Positions 11,501 through 20,284 of a stretch of DNA of 64,000 bases are shown piece after piece (the first letter of the stretch is position 1; the number at the start of each line of letters is the position of its first letter). The notes below the pieces were generated by a model that ran no database searches, was not told where the DNA came from, and saw only the letters and a program-made list of their open reading frames with translations. Location of the stretch: contig CM038719.1 in assembly GCA_021613375.1 (NCBI GenBank), positions 5,379,390-5,443,389 of the forward strand, in the 5' to 3' direction. Both the position numbers and the translations under genes were made by a program. The DNA comes from Megaleporinus macrocephalus (Eukaryota > Chordata > Actinopteri > Characiformes > Anostomidae).

Positions 11501-14500
11501 ATCGTATCACCGTATCGTATCAATTTTTTTTTTAAACATTTCTTAAATTTTCTAATTTTATTTCTAATAAAGTCAGTGTTACATACATATTTTAGAGAAC
11601 ACTGAATTTTAGAATTTGGACTAACTGGAAAAAAAACTGACACCAAAAATATTACTTTCCAGTAACTCTACCTGCTCCACGCATCACTCTCAGTCCCACC
11701 AATAAGGTCACATGGGGAGAAAAGGTTGACATCACCTGCTCTGTAGAAACACAGTTCACAGGTGGCTCCTTCACTCTGATGAAGAGGTCTGGGTCATTTA
11801 GGGAGACCAAGAGTGGAACCTCTGTCACCTTCAGTTTACCAAACGTGGACTTTGTTCATGAGGGATCTTATTACTGCCAGTACCAGACCAGAGTCTCTAG
11901 TCGTGATTTCAGTTCTCCACAGGGTAGTTCTGTTCAGCTCTCTGTTGTGGGTCAGACAATTTTTTTCTAGATTTATCTAGATATTTGTAAAGATATTTCA
12001 TTCTAGAACCTCATCAATCGCTGCTAAAGTTATATTGATTGTACCCACTAATGCAGAGGTATAAAGCTAAAACTTGCAAAGTTGCATTCAATCTTTTGCT
12101 TACAAAGGTTTGAATAAACATATAAAAATGCATGAACAACAACAAAAGTAACCTTCAAAAGACTTAACAATTAATTATTAACCCTGGTTAATAACAAGAA
12201 ATAAGACTCATTAAAATTACTTTAATAAACTGCTTTTGAATGTCCTTTTATCTAATGAGCATTTTTAATTTAAATCCCTCCACCTCCCTGTAAACTCTGT
12301 TTGACCTGTATTAAAGTATTTGATGATTTAGATTATGACCTTTTCTTAAAATTCAAAGTTATGACAATAACATTTACTGCTGTCTTAGATCAGTTTTTAA
12401 CAAATGTTTGAGTATTCAAGATGCCAACAGATCTAGTTTTGATAGTGAATGTTGAAAGCTTTTGCCATTCTTCAGCCACACAAGACCTTTGTTATCACAT
12501 TTTTCCACTAAAATACTAGTGGCCTCATTCTCCAATAACTCATCATGCTATTGTAATGCATGCAGAGTACTTCTTGATGTCAAATGTTAAAATTTATGCT
12601 GGTAACAAATTTGGATGATCCTTTTCTTCTTCCACCTGGGCAGCCCTATCCACAGTACCTGGTGAGCAGTTAGGGGTTAGTAATCTTGCTTGAGGGCACT
12701 TCCTGTCATGTTCTGTCAGTTAAGAGGATCAAAATAGCAACCCTAAGGTCACAAGGCTGGTTTCCTAACTTCCAGTCCGTAACTGCCCCCAAGATGGAAA
12801 GACCCTGGTCTCTGTACCTCCTCCTCATTGACCCTTAACACCAGACCCCTCGGGGTTGTGTGCTTAGTCCTCATTTGTACACTCGGTACACACATGACTG
12901 CACAGCCAGACACAGCTCTATTGTCATGACCAAATTCATAGAGGACACGACTGTGGGCCTGATCTCCAGTAACAACAAGATGGCCAGCAGAGAGATTAAC
13001 TTCCTGTCATCACCCAGGTTCAGCTCTCAAACCTAAGGAAGTCCAGGTTGATGCTAATGGGCTTCACCCACTGAAGTCACTCTCTGTTCTCACAGCTGCC
13101 CAGCAGCAAGAGGCACAGAAGCAGAGTCCAGAACCACCCAGTTCTGAGACAGCTTCTTCCCCTAGGCCAACAGTCTGCTGAGCAGCCAATAGTATTGTAG
13201 TACTGGTCAAGGAGACAGTCACTACACCTCCAACCTAAATGATCATAACGATAATCTCCACAGACTACTGGCTTGCTTAGAGCATCACAACATATCAAAT
13301 TATAACATGTGCTTTATATGTACCATATCATTAGGTTCTTGCCAATACACAGCTCTACCTATAGGGTTTTCAATGCTAAGGTTTCTTTTTAATGTTACCA
13401 TACTGAACAAACAAATTAATAGTTGCAGGTTGTGTCTCAGACTTCCTGTTTAGTTTGCACTTTTTGTTTCTCATATTTTTAATGACATTTCTTAAATTTT
13501 GTTGTTGTTCAATACATATCATGGAGATCACTGAATTTCAGAGCTTGGACTAACTAAAAATATCACTTTGCAGTAACTCTACCTGCTCCACACATCTCTC
13601 TCAGTCCCACCAATGAGGTCACATGGGGAGAAAAGGTTGACATCACCTGCTCTGTAGAAACCCAGTTTACAGGTGGCTCCTTCACTCTGATAAAGAGGTC
13701 TGGGTCATTTAGAGAGACCAAGAGTGGAACCTCTGTCACTTTCAGTTTACCAAAAGTGGACTTTGTTCATCAGGGATCTTATTACTGCCAATACCAGACC
13801 AGAGTCTCCAGTCGTGATTTCAGTTCTCCACAGAGCAGTTCTGTTCAGTTCTCTGTTGTGGGTAAGACAACTTTTTTTCTAGATTTATTATAAATTCTTG
13901 ACTTATATTTTGCAGATATTTTATGTACCCCTTGCACCTTATTAATCACCGCTGAAGGTATTTTAATTGTACCTACTAAGGCAGAGGTATTAAACAAAAA
14001 CTTATGAAGTTGCATCAAATCTTTTGCTTTCAAAAGCCTGGATACACACATTAAAGGCTAAGCACCAGCTAACATGAAAATTGTCAAACGCATAAATATA
14101 GCGGAGTTTCTTATCTTTCTTAAGATCTTACCTTGTGATTATTAATAGTCAGAAAACATTTTATTTTTTACAAAGTCTAGGAATCAGAGTGAAGGACCAG
14201 ACAGTCCTTTAGCCGCGCACGCAGTTCGGAAACTGCCATAGGCATTTATGCCATGTCCATAAGTGGTGCCTACCCTTTAACATGCATTAATGGCAAAAAT
14301 AGTTACCTTCAAATGGCTTAACAGTTAATTATTAGCACAGATTAGTAACAAAAAATAAAACACATTAAAATTATTTTGATAAACTGTTTCTGAATGTTTT
14401 CATCTAATGAGCATTTTAATTTTAAATCCCCCCACCTCCCTGTAAACTAGTCATAGCGGCAGGTTTTGTCTCACACCTTACCGTTTAATTTGCACTTTTT

Positions 14501-15713
14501 AAATAGTGGTTCTGTTCAGTTCTCTGTTGTAGGTATGACAAACCATGTTTAAAATTTCTGTAGATAAAATCTTAGCTATCAGTTTACAACTCTCTACACG
14601 AGTTCTTCTTATTTTCCAGTGAACTTGCTGCAGCCCAATATCTCCTTCAGTGCTCCTGATGAACGCTCCCACTGGTGGCTTCAAGGGCCAGAGGTGACCC
14701 GGGGCTACAGCTTCTCCATCATCTGCTCCACTCAACCCCAGTTTCTAGGAGGCTCCTTCCACTTAGAGTCCAGTGGATCCAGAACCAGAACTCAACCAGC
14801 TGTTAACCATTCAGCCACCTTCTTCTTTCCTGAGGCAGATCTGGTCCACCAGGGAAACTACAGCTGTGTTTATGAAGTAGTTGTGTCTTCACGCACTTTC
14901 AATTCTTCTACTTCTGAACTCCTGGCTGTGACTGTAAAAGGTACAGTAAGATGAACTGATGTTTGTTTACTCATTTATTCTATGATTAAAGAAGGAATTT
15001 CTTGATGGTGATTTCTTCTACAGCATCACCAATTCCCATCATCAGTTCTGGAGCAACAGCAGGACTGTCACTGCTCATATTAGTGCCAATTGTCATTTTC
15101 GTCATAATGAGACATAAAAAACAAAAACATCAGTTGGCTATTAAGATGGATGAAAGACATTGTGAGTACACTGTTTTTTTAACTAAATTAATAACTAAGA
15201 TTCACATAAGTGTCTCATGTAGAGAAATTTGCTGCGACAGTAAGTTCTTTTGTTTTCATATAATCCTTCTGTAGGTGTCAAAAACACATACGGATCTGCC
15301 GTAGGGAAAAATGAGATGAAAGATGACGATCACGAAAGTGCAGAAACTACTTTTCAAGAGAGAAAAGATTCAGATGATTCTGGTGAAGACTACATTAATG
15401 TAAATGCTGATGTGGAAAATTCAGGTAAGCAATTTACATAAATTACATAATATAAATAGGTTAACAAAATGCTGGAACATGTGGTTTTAACAGCACATTT
15501 TATATTAAGTGTATATTGACATTTTATTTTGTAGGTACCAAAACGACATGTACGAGTACCAATACAGGAAACGGTAATGATGACGTTTATGAAAATGCAG
15601 GTGTCGCTGTCCACCAGAGAAAGGAATCACATGACAGCAAAATTAATGCAGACACAGAGAAAATGGCAGTGGGCAATGACTATAAAGAGGAACAAGTTTA
15701 TGAGAACATGTAG
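2265..15713 (+). CDS. Gene 1: multi-Ig-domain type I membrane receptor (5' end outside window)
   Basis: Spliced gene with 11 intact visible exons: 2265-2552, 2949-3236, 3961-4248, 8536-8823, 9864-10151, 11663-11950, 13574-13861, 14620-14940, 15024-15161, 15275-15424 and 15535-15713. All have AG acceptors, GT donors and phase 1-1 boundaries, so the concatenation is open to a TAG at 15711. It encodes seven tandem near-identical Ig domains, one divergent membrane-proximal Ig domain, one TM helix followed by a basic stop-transfer stretch, and a tail with YINV, YENA and YENM tyrosine sites (candidate Grb2 pYxN and PI3K pYxxM sites by established SH2 preferences). Signal peptide and any SRCR domains would lie left of the window. 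Gene 2 at 33747-48708 is its paralogue and suggests an SRCR/Ig surface receptor of leukocytes. Ligand unknown. The gene could be a pseudogene if upstream exons are lost; every complete exon seen here is open. Confidence 0.8.
2949..3236 (+). CDS. Gene 1 Ig exon A2
   Basis: 288-bp phase 1-1 exon with a ttccag acceptor and gtaaga donor. Same Ig domain as A1, with both core cysteines. It reads DIMC instead of DITC before the first Cys, and VDLVHEG before the F strand. Confidence 0.9.
3505..3797 (-). mobile_element. tRNA-type SINE, minus orientation
   Basis: Read on minus, it starts with a tRNA-like head (GGTTAGGAAACCTGCCTTAC, then a box-B-like stretch). A middle 'ttgagcaaagttcctgaac' part and a TG-rich part follow, and it ends in the 'cctctgtgtgtaaacacaca' tail common in fish SINEs. 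Related copies occur in other introns here and at 26808. Exact family not assignable by eye. Confidence 0.6.
3961..4248 (+). CDS. Gene 1 Ig exon A3
   Basis: 288-bp phase 1-1 exon (ttgcag acceptor, gtaaga donor), open throughout. Same domain with both cysteines, and SGSVRE instead of SGSFRE. It has no in-frame ATG near its start, as expected for an internal exon. Confidence 0.9.
4249..4870. other. Intron, shared duplicated sequence
   Basis: Intron following A3. Much of it is repeated after the other Ig exons (for example the 'catcaatcgctgctgaag' stretch and the CTCCCTGTAA region). No gene seen. Its end provides the target site of the hAT insertion. Confidence 0.5.
4871..7175 (+). mobile_element. 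Complete hAT-type non-autonomous transposon, copy 2
   Basis: The element is flanked by an exact 8-bp target-site duplication, ATTGTAAT, at 4863-4870 and 7176-7183. The length of the duplication is the hAT hallmark. Imperfect terminal inverted repeats: left TAGGGTTGAAACGATT, right (minus strand) TAGGGCTGAAGTTATCGATT. The interior is noncoding and largely the 85-bp minisatellite. Mobilisation would depend on a hAT transposase encoded elsewhere. Confidence 0.88.
5480..6600. repeat. 85-bp minisatellite inside hAT copy 2 (about 13 units)
   Basis: Units contain GTTAGTTATGGTTATATGTA and recur every 85 bp from about 5526 to 6546, giving 13 units versus about 9 in copy 1. From about 6120 onward, two unit variants ('aatagttaagaaagtaag' and 'ggctagttaagaacgcaag') alternate, forming a 170-bp higher-order repeat about three times. 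Confidence 0.9.
7262..7400 (-). mobile_element. SINE fragment, minus orientation
   Basis: Partial copy of the tRNA-type SINE seen at 3505-3797: the box-B-like region and 'cctaacttccagtccgtaac' are present. It directly abuts a LINE fragment on its right; the same pairing recurs at 12640-13290. Confidence 0.5.
7410..8225 (+). mobile_element. CR1/L2-type LINE reverse-transcriptase fragment and 3' end
   Basis: Broken reading frames resemble the C-terminal half of a fish non-LTR retrotransposon RT: a 'VGLISSNN' stretch after the palm, 'INRVTAERVSSFK', then 'AELKALQRVVQTT', and the 'FFP/RLLSSQ' end of the ORF. Many stops and indels make it non-functional. Paralogous fragments lie at 11205, 12830 and 46268, each upstream of an Ig exon. 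Confidence 0.65.
8536..8823 (+). CDS. Gene 1 Ig exon A4
   Basis: 288-bp phase 1-1 exon (ttgcag acceptor, gtaaga donor), open. It differs from its sisters by ITLRPTNE near the start, VNFVHEGAYHC at the F strand (Tyr before Cys replaced by His) and VSNRDF. Both cysteines are kept. Confidence 0.9.
8824..9534. other. Intron with duplicated intronic sequence
   Basis: Repeats the intron sequence found after the other Ig exons, including 'aagatgccaacagattcag' and 'catacacagtacttcttgat'. No gene seen. Confidence 0.5.
9535..9680 (-). mobile_element. SINE tail fragment, minus orientation
   Basis: Contains the 'cacacagaggaatttgatgt' tail and the start of the 'ggcagccctatcca' part of the SINE at 3505; the head is missing. 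Confidence 0.5.
9864..10151 (+). CDS. Gene 1 Ig exon A5
   Basis: 288-bp phase 1-1 exon (ttccag acceptor, gtaaga donor), open. It shares the KVVQWGE variant with A1 and with the gene 2 exon at 45784. Unique SGSFTQTRSG and SAQFSVV near the end. Confidence 0.9.
10152..10867. other. Intron, duplicated intronic sequence
   Basis: Same intron family as after A3 and A4, with a local duplication of 'aacagatttggat'-like sequence near 10760. No gene seen. Confidence 0.45.
10868..11160 (-). mobile_element. tRNA-type SINE, minus orientation
   Basis: Near full-length relative of the SINE at 3505, with the tail 'gtttgcacagaaggatgc', the 'ttgctcaagggtacttcagt' middle and the head 'tttcctaacctccagcccat'. 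Confidence 0.6.
11205..11460 (+). mobile_element. LINE 3'-end fragment
   Basis: Corresponds to the last part of the LINE at 7410-8225 ('cagcttcttcccctaggcca'). It keeps only the 3' end of the RT ORF and the 3' UTR. Confidence 0.55.
11663..11950 (+). CDS. Gene 1 Ig exon A6
   Basis: 288-bp phase 1-1 exon, open, with both cysteines; TLMKRSG and SPQGSSV are unique. The donor is gtcaga instead of the gtaaga of the other exons, a weaker 5' splice site, so the exon may be spliced inefficiently. If skipped, the frame is preserved. Confidence 0.88.
11951..12639. other. Intron, duplicated intronic sequence
   Basis: Again the shared intron family. No gene or element boundary is clear. Confidence 0.45.
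12640..12805 (-). mobile_element. SINE fragment, minus orientation
   Basis: Same partial SINE as at 7262, abutting a LINE fragment in the same way, which indicates common descent by duplication rather than two insertions. Confidence 0.5.
12830..13290 (+). mobile_element. LINE fragment (CR1/L2 type), internally deleted
   Basis: Paralogue of 7410-8225 with the middle (RT thumb region) deleted at about 13005. Both the upstream 'tgtgggcctgatctccagta' part and the 'cagcttcttcccctaggcca' end are present. Confidence 0.6.
13574..13861 (+). CDS. Gene 1 Ig exon A7
   Basis: 288-bp phase 1-1 exon (ttgcag acceptor, gtaaga donor), open. It reads THLSLSPTNE near the start and VDFVHQG at the F strand. It is the last intact repeat-type Ig exon of gene 1. 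Confidence 0.9.
14055..14276. mobile_element. 222-bp MITE with TTAA target duplication
   Basis: A 222-bp segment absent from the otherwise homologous introns. It is flanked by TTAA at 14051-14054 and 14277-14280. The ends form an imperfect inverted repeat (AGGCTAAGCACCA at left; AGGGTAGGCACCA on minus at right). TTAA duplications are typical of piggyBac-like elements. Confidence 0.6.
14505..14534 (+). pseudogene. Stub of a deleted Ig exon in gene 1
   Basis: Only the last ~30 bp of a repeat-type Ig exon remain ('gttctgttcagttctctgtt' then gtag|gtatga). The following intron matches that after the gene 2 pseudo-exon at 47215-47500. The body of the exon and its acceptor are gone, so it cannot be spliced in. 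Confidence 0.7.
14620..14940 (+). CDS. Gene 1 membrane-proximal Ig exon
   Basis: 321-bp phase 1-1 exon encoding a 107-residue Ig domain distinct from the A-type. It starts NLLQPNISF and has cysteines in SIICST and YSCVYE, with [10 protein letters not shown] as the D-x-G-x-Y-x-C motif and several N-x-S/T sequons. Acceptor ttccag, donor gtacag. The paralogous exon at 47588-47908 is the same length. Confidence 0.9.
15024..15161 (+). CDS. Gene 1 transmembrane exon
   Basis: 138-bp phase 1-1 exon. After a short linker it encodes the hydrophobic helix (ATAGLSLLILVPIVIFVIM) followed by RHKKQKH, a basic stop-transfer, indicating type I topology. Donor gtgagt. Confidence 0.9.
15275..15424 (+). CDS. 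Gene 1 cytoplasmic exon 1
   Basis: 150-bp phase 1-1 exon encoding an acidic tail segment with TYGSA and [10 protein letters not shown]. The YINV site fits a Grb2-type pYxN motif. No canonical ITIM (Ser/Ile/Val/Leu at Y-2 is missing) and no ITAM spacing. Confidence 0.88.
15535..15713 (+). CDS. Gene 1 cytoplasmic exon 2 and stop
   Basis: Terminal coding exon ending EEQVYENM then TAG. It contains DVYENAG and the C-terminal YENM, which fits both pYxN and pYxxM SH2 preferences. Its gene 2 counterpart ends YETV instead. Confidence 0.88.
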
Positions 15714-17520
15714 TATGTGTAGTACGGGAAACTACCCAAGCTCACCCAACTTTAAATACATCAGGATACAAATAATCAATGGTCAAAAATTCTAACAAAC
15801 AATTATTTGCATTTTAGGCTCCAACTGCTACTTACAGCACCTGATATTTAGTTTTCTGTTGTATTTTATGCATTACTGGGAGGGAAGAGGATGTGTGTGT
15901 GTGTGTGTGTGTTAGTGTATGACTATGATCAAAATGATAATGTAAAATGAAGCTCAGGCTTTAATTTTCTGTGGTTATGTTCTTGAGCAAAGTTAATTTA
16001 CAGAAATAACTCAATCACACTGATTTACTTTCTTAACTGGTCATTACATACAACCGTAACTAAAATACATGCTTTACTGGCGTTCAACTCACCAGCACAC
16101 TGATTTACTTTTTTTACTGTGCAAGTATAATGACTATTAAAGTATCTGTTCTATATGTTAATAGGGTTAAATGCCAAAACCAGGAATGAGGCATAAAGCT
16201 GAAGACAGCTGGACTTAAACATAAATTCTTGTGGTCATCTTGATCATTAACGTCTCTCCGTTCCAATGATAACTTTCAAATCTACAAAGTAATCTGGCCA
16301 GCTGTCTAAATGTGCTGTGTGGAGTTAACCCTTATTAGGAAAATGACTCATCATGGGTGTTTAATGCATTGTTAATCATGGAGAATTTTTTTAACAGTTG
16401 CATGATATAAAAAACGAAATGTAATACTTAAATGATTAGCAATCAATAGATTTTGGAACTGAAAAAAATGTTTCAGGGCCTAAATTCCAGGCATTAGTGC
16501 AAACTGCAGCGATTTATATGAGGCTAAAGCCAGCGTCCTATTAAGCAGCTTCTGGAGCCTCATGAGTTATTTTAACTGCAGTCCTATGGAACAATAAATT
16601 CTGAACACAAAGCTGGGGAATAGGATTATATCAGTTGTGTAATCTATTGCTTTTGTTTGTCAGATGGTATAAAGACCGCTCCAAAAAACAAACATGAAAT
16701 TCTTTCTTTTTAGATATTAGTCAGTGAACATAACTGCTTTTATGCTTTTTAATGTGAACGAGGCCATCCATCTTAACTGATAAAGCTAGGTATTTCCAGT
16801 TCTATGAGTTTTACAGTCCACAAAAAGGCACTCAAAGTTGTGAGGTATGCTCTAAGAGGCTATGGCTTAATATTTAGTGATTCACAAAAAAAAGCAAAGT
16901 AAAAATGTCACTTGAATGTTTGTTACAATATTCTAATTTCATGTTTACGCTAGAGCTAAAAGCAATATTAAACAATGCGTTAAAATCAAGTGTTTCAAGG
17001 CTGCCTCTTTTCACAATTATATGTTTTTATTACAAAGCTTTGGAATTTGTTAATTACTCAAAATAAACTATTTTGAAACTTACTGCTTGTTGCTGGTCAG
17101 TTATGTCTACTTTTATTGTTTTTGGGAGAAAGAAAAACAATAACAAAATTCTAGCCAATCCATTTGCATTTGAGCAGATTGATATGGTTAAGGATTTGTG
17201 GGTAACTACCACATTTTTAGTTGTGGGTTACAGTGAAGGTGAAAAGCTGTAAAGTAGGTAAAGCTATCATTACAATGTATAGCAGATAGATCTACTACAC
17301 TTCTTACAAGAATGTCAACCCCAATTTCCCAACATATTCAGCTGTTCTACTGTACATTTATCCACTGTTTTCTCTCAGTTCTCTTTCCCAAAATCGTCTT
17401 TTACCCATCACAGTCGGGATACTTTATTACACACAGTAGTAATTTTATGAAACACCCCAGGTGAAGTCAGGTGAAGATATGTTACTATAAAATCATAAAC
17501 ACATCTTTTTAGAAACAGCT
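15714..17520 (+). other. Gene 1 3' UTR/downstream region, duplicated at 48709-50515
   Basis: No ORF of note. The stretch from about 16100 is co-linear with sequence downstream of gene 2. An AATAAA hexamer at 17062, conserved in both copies, is a candidate polyadenylation signal. A short piece of the 85-bp minisatellite unit is present near 16030-16100. Confidence 0.5.
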
Positions 17521-17534
17521 GAGGAAATACTCAC

Positions 17535-17595
17535 CCATCACTGTCCCAAACACGGTCTGTTGGCGACCATGTTGAGTCTGTGGGATACACTTCAT
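17535..17595 (-). CDS. Possible first coding exon of an unrecognised minus-strand gene
   Basis: On minus, acceptor 'ctgatttgtag' is followed at once by ATG, 20 codons open (MKCIPQTQHG...TVFGTVMG) and a gtgagt donor. A candidate upstream noncoding exon with donor AAA|gtgagt ends at 17691, next to a CpG-rich promoter-like region. I do not recognise the product and no further exons were identified leftward. In the duplicate near 50535 both the acceptor AG and the ATG are mutated (AA and ATA). Confidence 0.35.
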
Positions 17596-17690
17596 CTACA
17601 AATCAGAGTTAAACACTTTAAAACTGAATACAGTGCAAAATCAAAGTGTATTCTAGTAAAACGGACCTCTTTCTTCTGAAAGTTACTCAC

Positions 17691-18010
17691 TTTATCACAC
17701 TTCTCCTCAGAATTCGCGCCACTTTTCCTCAGTCCGCGTTAGCCAGATAGCTAGACTCAGTAGCGTTACTGCAAAAAGAGGCGTTTATTTTTTATTTATT
17801 TGACCTCAGGAGATTTTTAATAACCACACACAAACAACACACACATCTCACTCTTGGTTGTGCAGCACTAACCGAACTTTACCGGCTCCAAATCTCCCGT
17901 TTCTCCCTTCCACAAAACCTCTGCAGTTCAGATTCACTTCTGAGGTAAAAACACTAACGGACGTGTGGGCGGGGCCTCGTGACGAGCGCTGGTGACGCCA
18001 TCGTCCGCGG
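17691..18010 (-). promoter_or_regulatory. CpG-rich promoter-like region with GC box
   Basis: Locally GC/CpG-rich in an AT-rich window. It holds a GC box GGGCGGGGCC at 17967-17976 and a CRE-like TGACGCCA just right of it, followed by donor-like boundaries on minus. It is conserved with the copy at 50690-51020, where the CRE is a perfect TGACGTCA. Orientation is inferred as leftward from the splice-like signals; rightward or bidirectional use is possible. Confidence 0.5.
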
Positions 18011-18640
18011 AGAAGTGTTTTTTTATATATATATTTAATATAGATACTTTTATATATATATATTTCATACGCATATTATAACTTTCACTAAAACTAAATT
18101 ATTTCTGTACTATCTCTGTCCCTGATCCATGCAGAGACAATGATGCAGTTCGGTGATAGCAGTAGGGCAGCCCGTTCCTAATGTAGCTCAGCATATATAT
18201 AAACACAGCATGCACACAAATGTACAAGCACCTTTAAATTTAATTGACTAATTAAGCACTTTTTTAAACTGTTATATTTATATACACAAGAGAAAAAATA
18301 AAAATTCTAATAAGGAAATCTATGTTTTTATATTCTATTGTTAATTATAGGTAGGTAGCACTTGGCAATATAACAAACATGTAAAACAAATAACATACAT
18401 TCAAAATAAATCATGTAGAGTTAATCAAAAGAATAATACTGACTGTTTGTTTCCATTAAAGAGATTATTGCAATATAATGTCTGTGTATCAAAATCGGAC
18501 TGCTCCTACTGTCAGTACTCTGACCAACAGTCTAAGTTATTATTTAAAGGGACAGTACATGTTCATACCACCAGACCAACATTCCATCATTGCCCACTAG
18601 TGCTTAAGCCACCCTATGATGCAGCTCACAGTGACGACAC
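18011..18640. other. AT-rich duplicated intergenic sequence
   Basis: Contains a short TA-rich run near 18025-18065 and sequence shared with 51020-51780. Nothing coding seen. Confidence 0.5.
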
Positions 18641-19095
18641 AGGTTATTCTCACAGCTCACAGTGTCACAGGTTACACTCACAGTGACACAGGTTACACTC
18701 ACAGTGACACAGGTAACACTCACAGCTTACAGTGACACAGGTTATTCTCACAGCTCACAGTGACACAGGTTACACTCACAGTGACACAGGTTATACTCAC
18801 AGCTCACAGTGACACAGGTTACACTCACAGCTCACAGTGACACAGGTTACACTCACAACTCACAGTGACACAGGTTACACTCACAGCTCACAGTAACACA
18901 GGTTACACTCACAGTGACACAGGTTACACTCACAGCTCACAGTAACACAGGTTACACTCACAGCTCACAGTGACACAGGTTACACTCGCAGCTCACAGTG
19001 ACACAGGTTACACTCGCAGCTCACAGTGACACAGGTTACACTCACAGCTCACAGTGACACAGGTTACACTCGCAGCTCACAGTGAAAGGTTACAT
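18640..19095. repeat. Minisatellite of 20/29-bp units
   Basis: Tandem units such as 'cacagtgacacaggttacac' with or without an extra 'tcacagct' (about 20 and 29 bp) alternate irregularly. The array is shared with 51780-52425, where it is longer and differently ordered. Confidence 0.9.
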
Positions 19096-19572
19096 ACACT
19101 TACTTTCTCTCACTCTGCTGCTATATATTGTTTTTTGTTTTGTTTTGTGTTTGTTTTCCCCAGCAGGGCAATACACCGCGTGATGTCTAAGGTATGTTTT
19201 GTTTCCTAACAACTTTGTCTAAATAATTTTTGGGGTCACTGTATATACATAACTTTTACAATCAGTGTCCCTGTCAGTAAGCTTTATGGCTTATGTGTTT
19301 TTTTTGTTGTGCACGGGTGAACAGTTTTGTTTCCTACTTGCAGTGCTTACTTATTTACTTACTTACATACTTGCAGTACCTACTTGCAAACACCAGGGGG
19401 AAGCAGACTTTGATTCTTCTGTCCTTAATATTCCGTTTCACTGAAACAGAAGTGCTGCAGTAGTGCTGCTTTTAATATTAATACTGCTGAGCTGTTCAGT
19501 TTCATTTGTAGCTTAAAAACACTTTAGTTTGAGTTTCTAACTAAAACGTTTCCATTAAATTAAAAGAACATT

Positions 19573-20185
19573 TTTTACCCTCCTTCCATCCGGCAGGCGT
19601 TACAGGAGCCTTCGCTCCCACACCAACAGACTCAGGAAGAGCTTCTTCCCTGAGACTGTGACCCTGTTGAACTCTACACCGTCACTTTAGCCTCATTATT
19701 GCACTCACTGCACTGCACTGTCCTATTACTTTTGCACTACTCATTTTGCACATCTTTTTTTTTTTGTAATTTCATACCTGTACAGTTCTATTTATATTCA
19801 CAATTCTGTTCATATTGTACTATTTATATCTGTAGTTATTGCTTACACTGTTCATATTGTACTGTTTATATCAGTAGTTATTACTTACACTGTTACAACT
19901 TGTTCAACATATGCTGCTCTGTGCAATCTTTCATTTCACTTCTTACTGTATATATGTATAGTAATTTATATTCTATTTTATATACCACCCCCTTATCTCA
20001 CATTCTGTGTACACCTACATTTTATATATTTATTTATATACCACCACATGTACAATAACCTCAAATTGTTAGTCATTTCTGTTTTTCACTTTGCACTTCT
20101 GGTTGGATGCTAACTGCATTTCATTGGCTTTGTAACTGTACTCTGCACAATGACAATAAAGTTCAATCTAATCTAAAAAAAAAGC
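19573..20185 (+). mobile_element. CR1/L2-type LINE 3' end, copy-specific insertion
   Basis: Begins with the end of an RT ORF ('agcttcttccctgagactgt'), continues through a 3' UTR and ends 'caatgacaataaagttcaat' 'ctaatctaa' plus A-run, a typical fish L2-like tail. The duplicate locus near 53100 lacks it, so it inserted in this copy after the duplication. Confidence 0.75.
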
Positions 20186-20284
20186 TAGATGGTTGATTGA
20201 TTGATAGATATTTCTTTTATTTTATTTCCACCAACAAAGTCATTCAGAGTGGTTTGGTTCTTTTCTAGAGAAACCTACTGTTCA

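Noticed and set aside
15250..15441. Single ORF starting in the intron before the cytoplasmic exon
   Set aside because: The start lies upstream of the acceptor at 15274; the exon is internal to gene 1 and not a separate gene.
19699..20058. 119-codon Cys/Tyr/Phe-rich frame
   Set aside because: It falls in the 3' UTR of a LINE; composition-driven.
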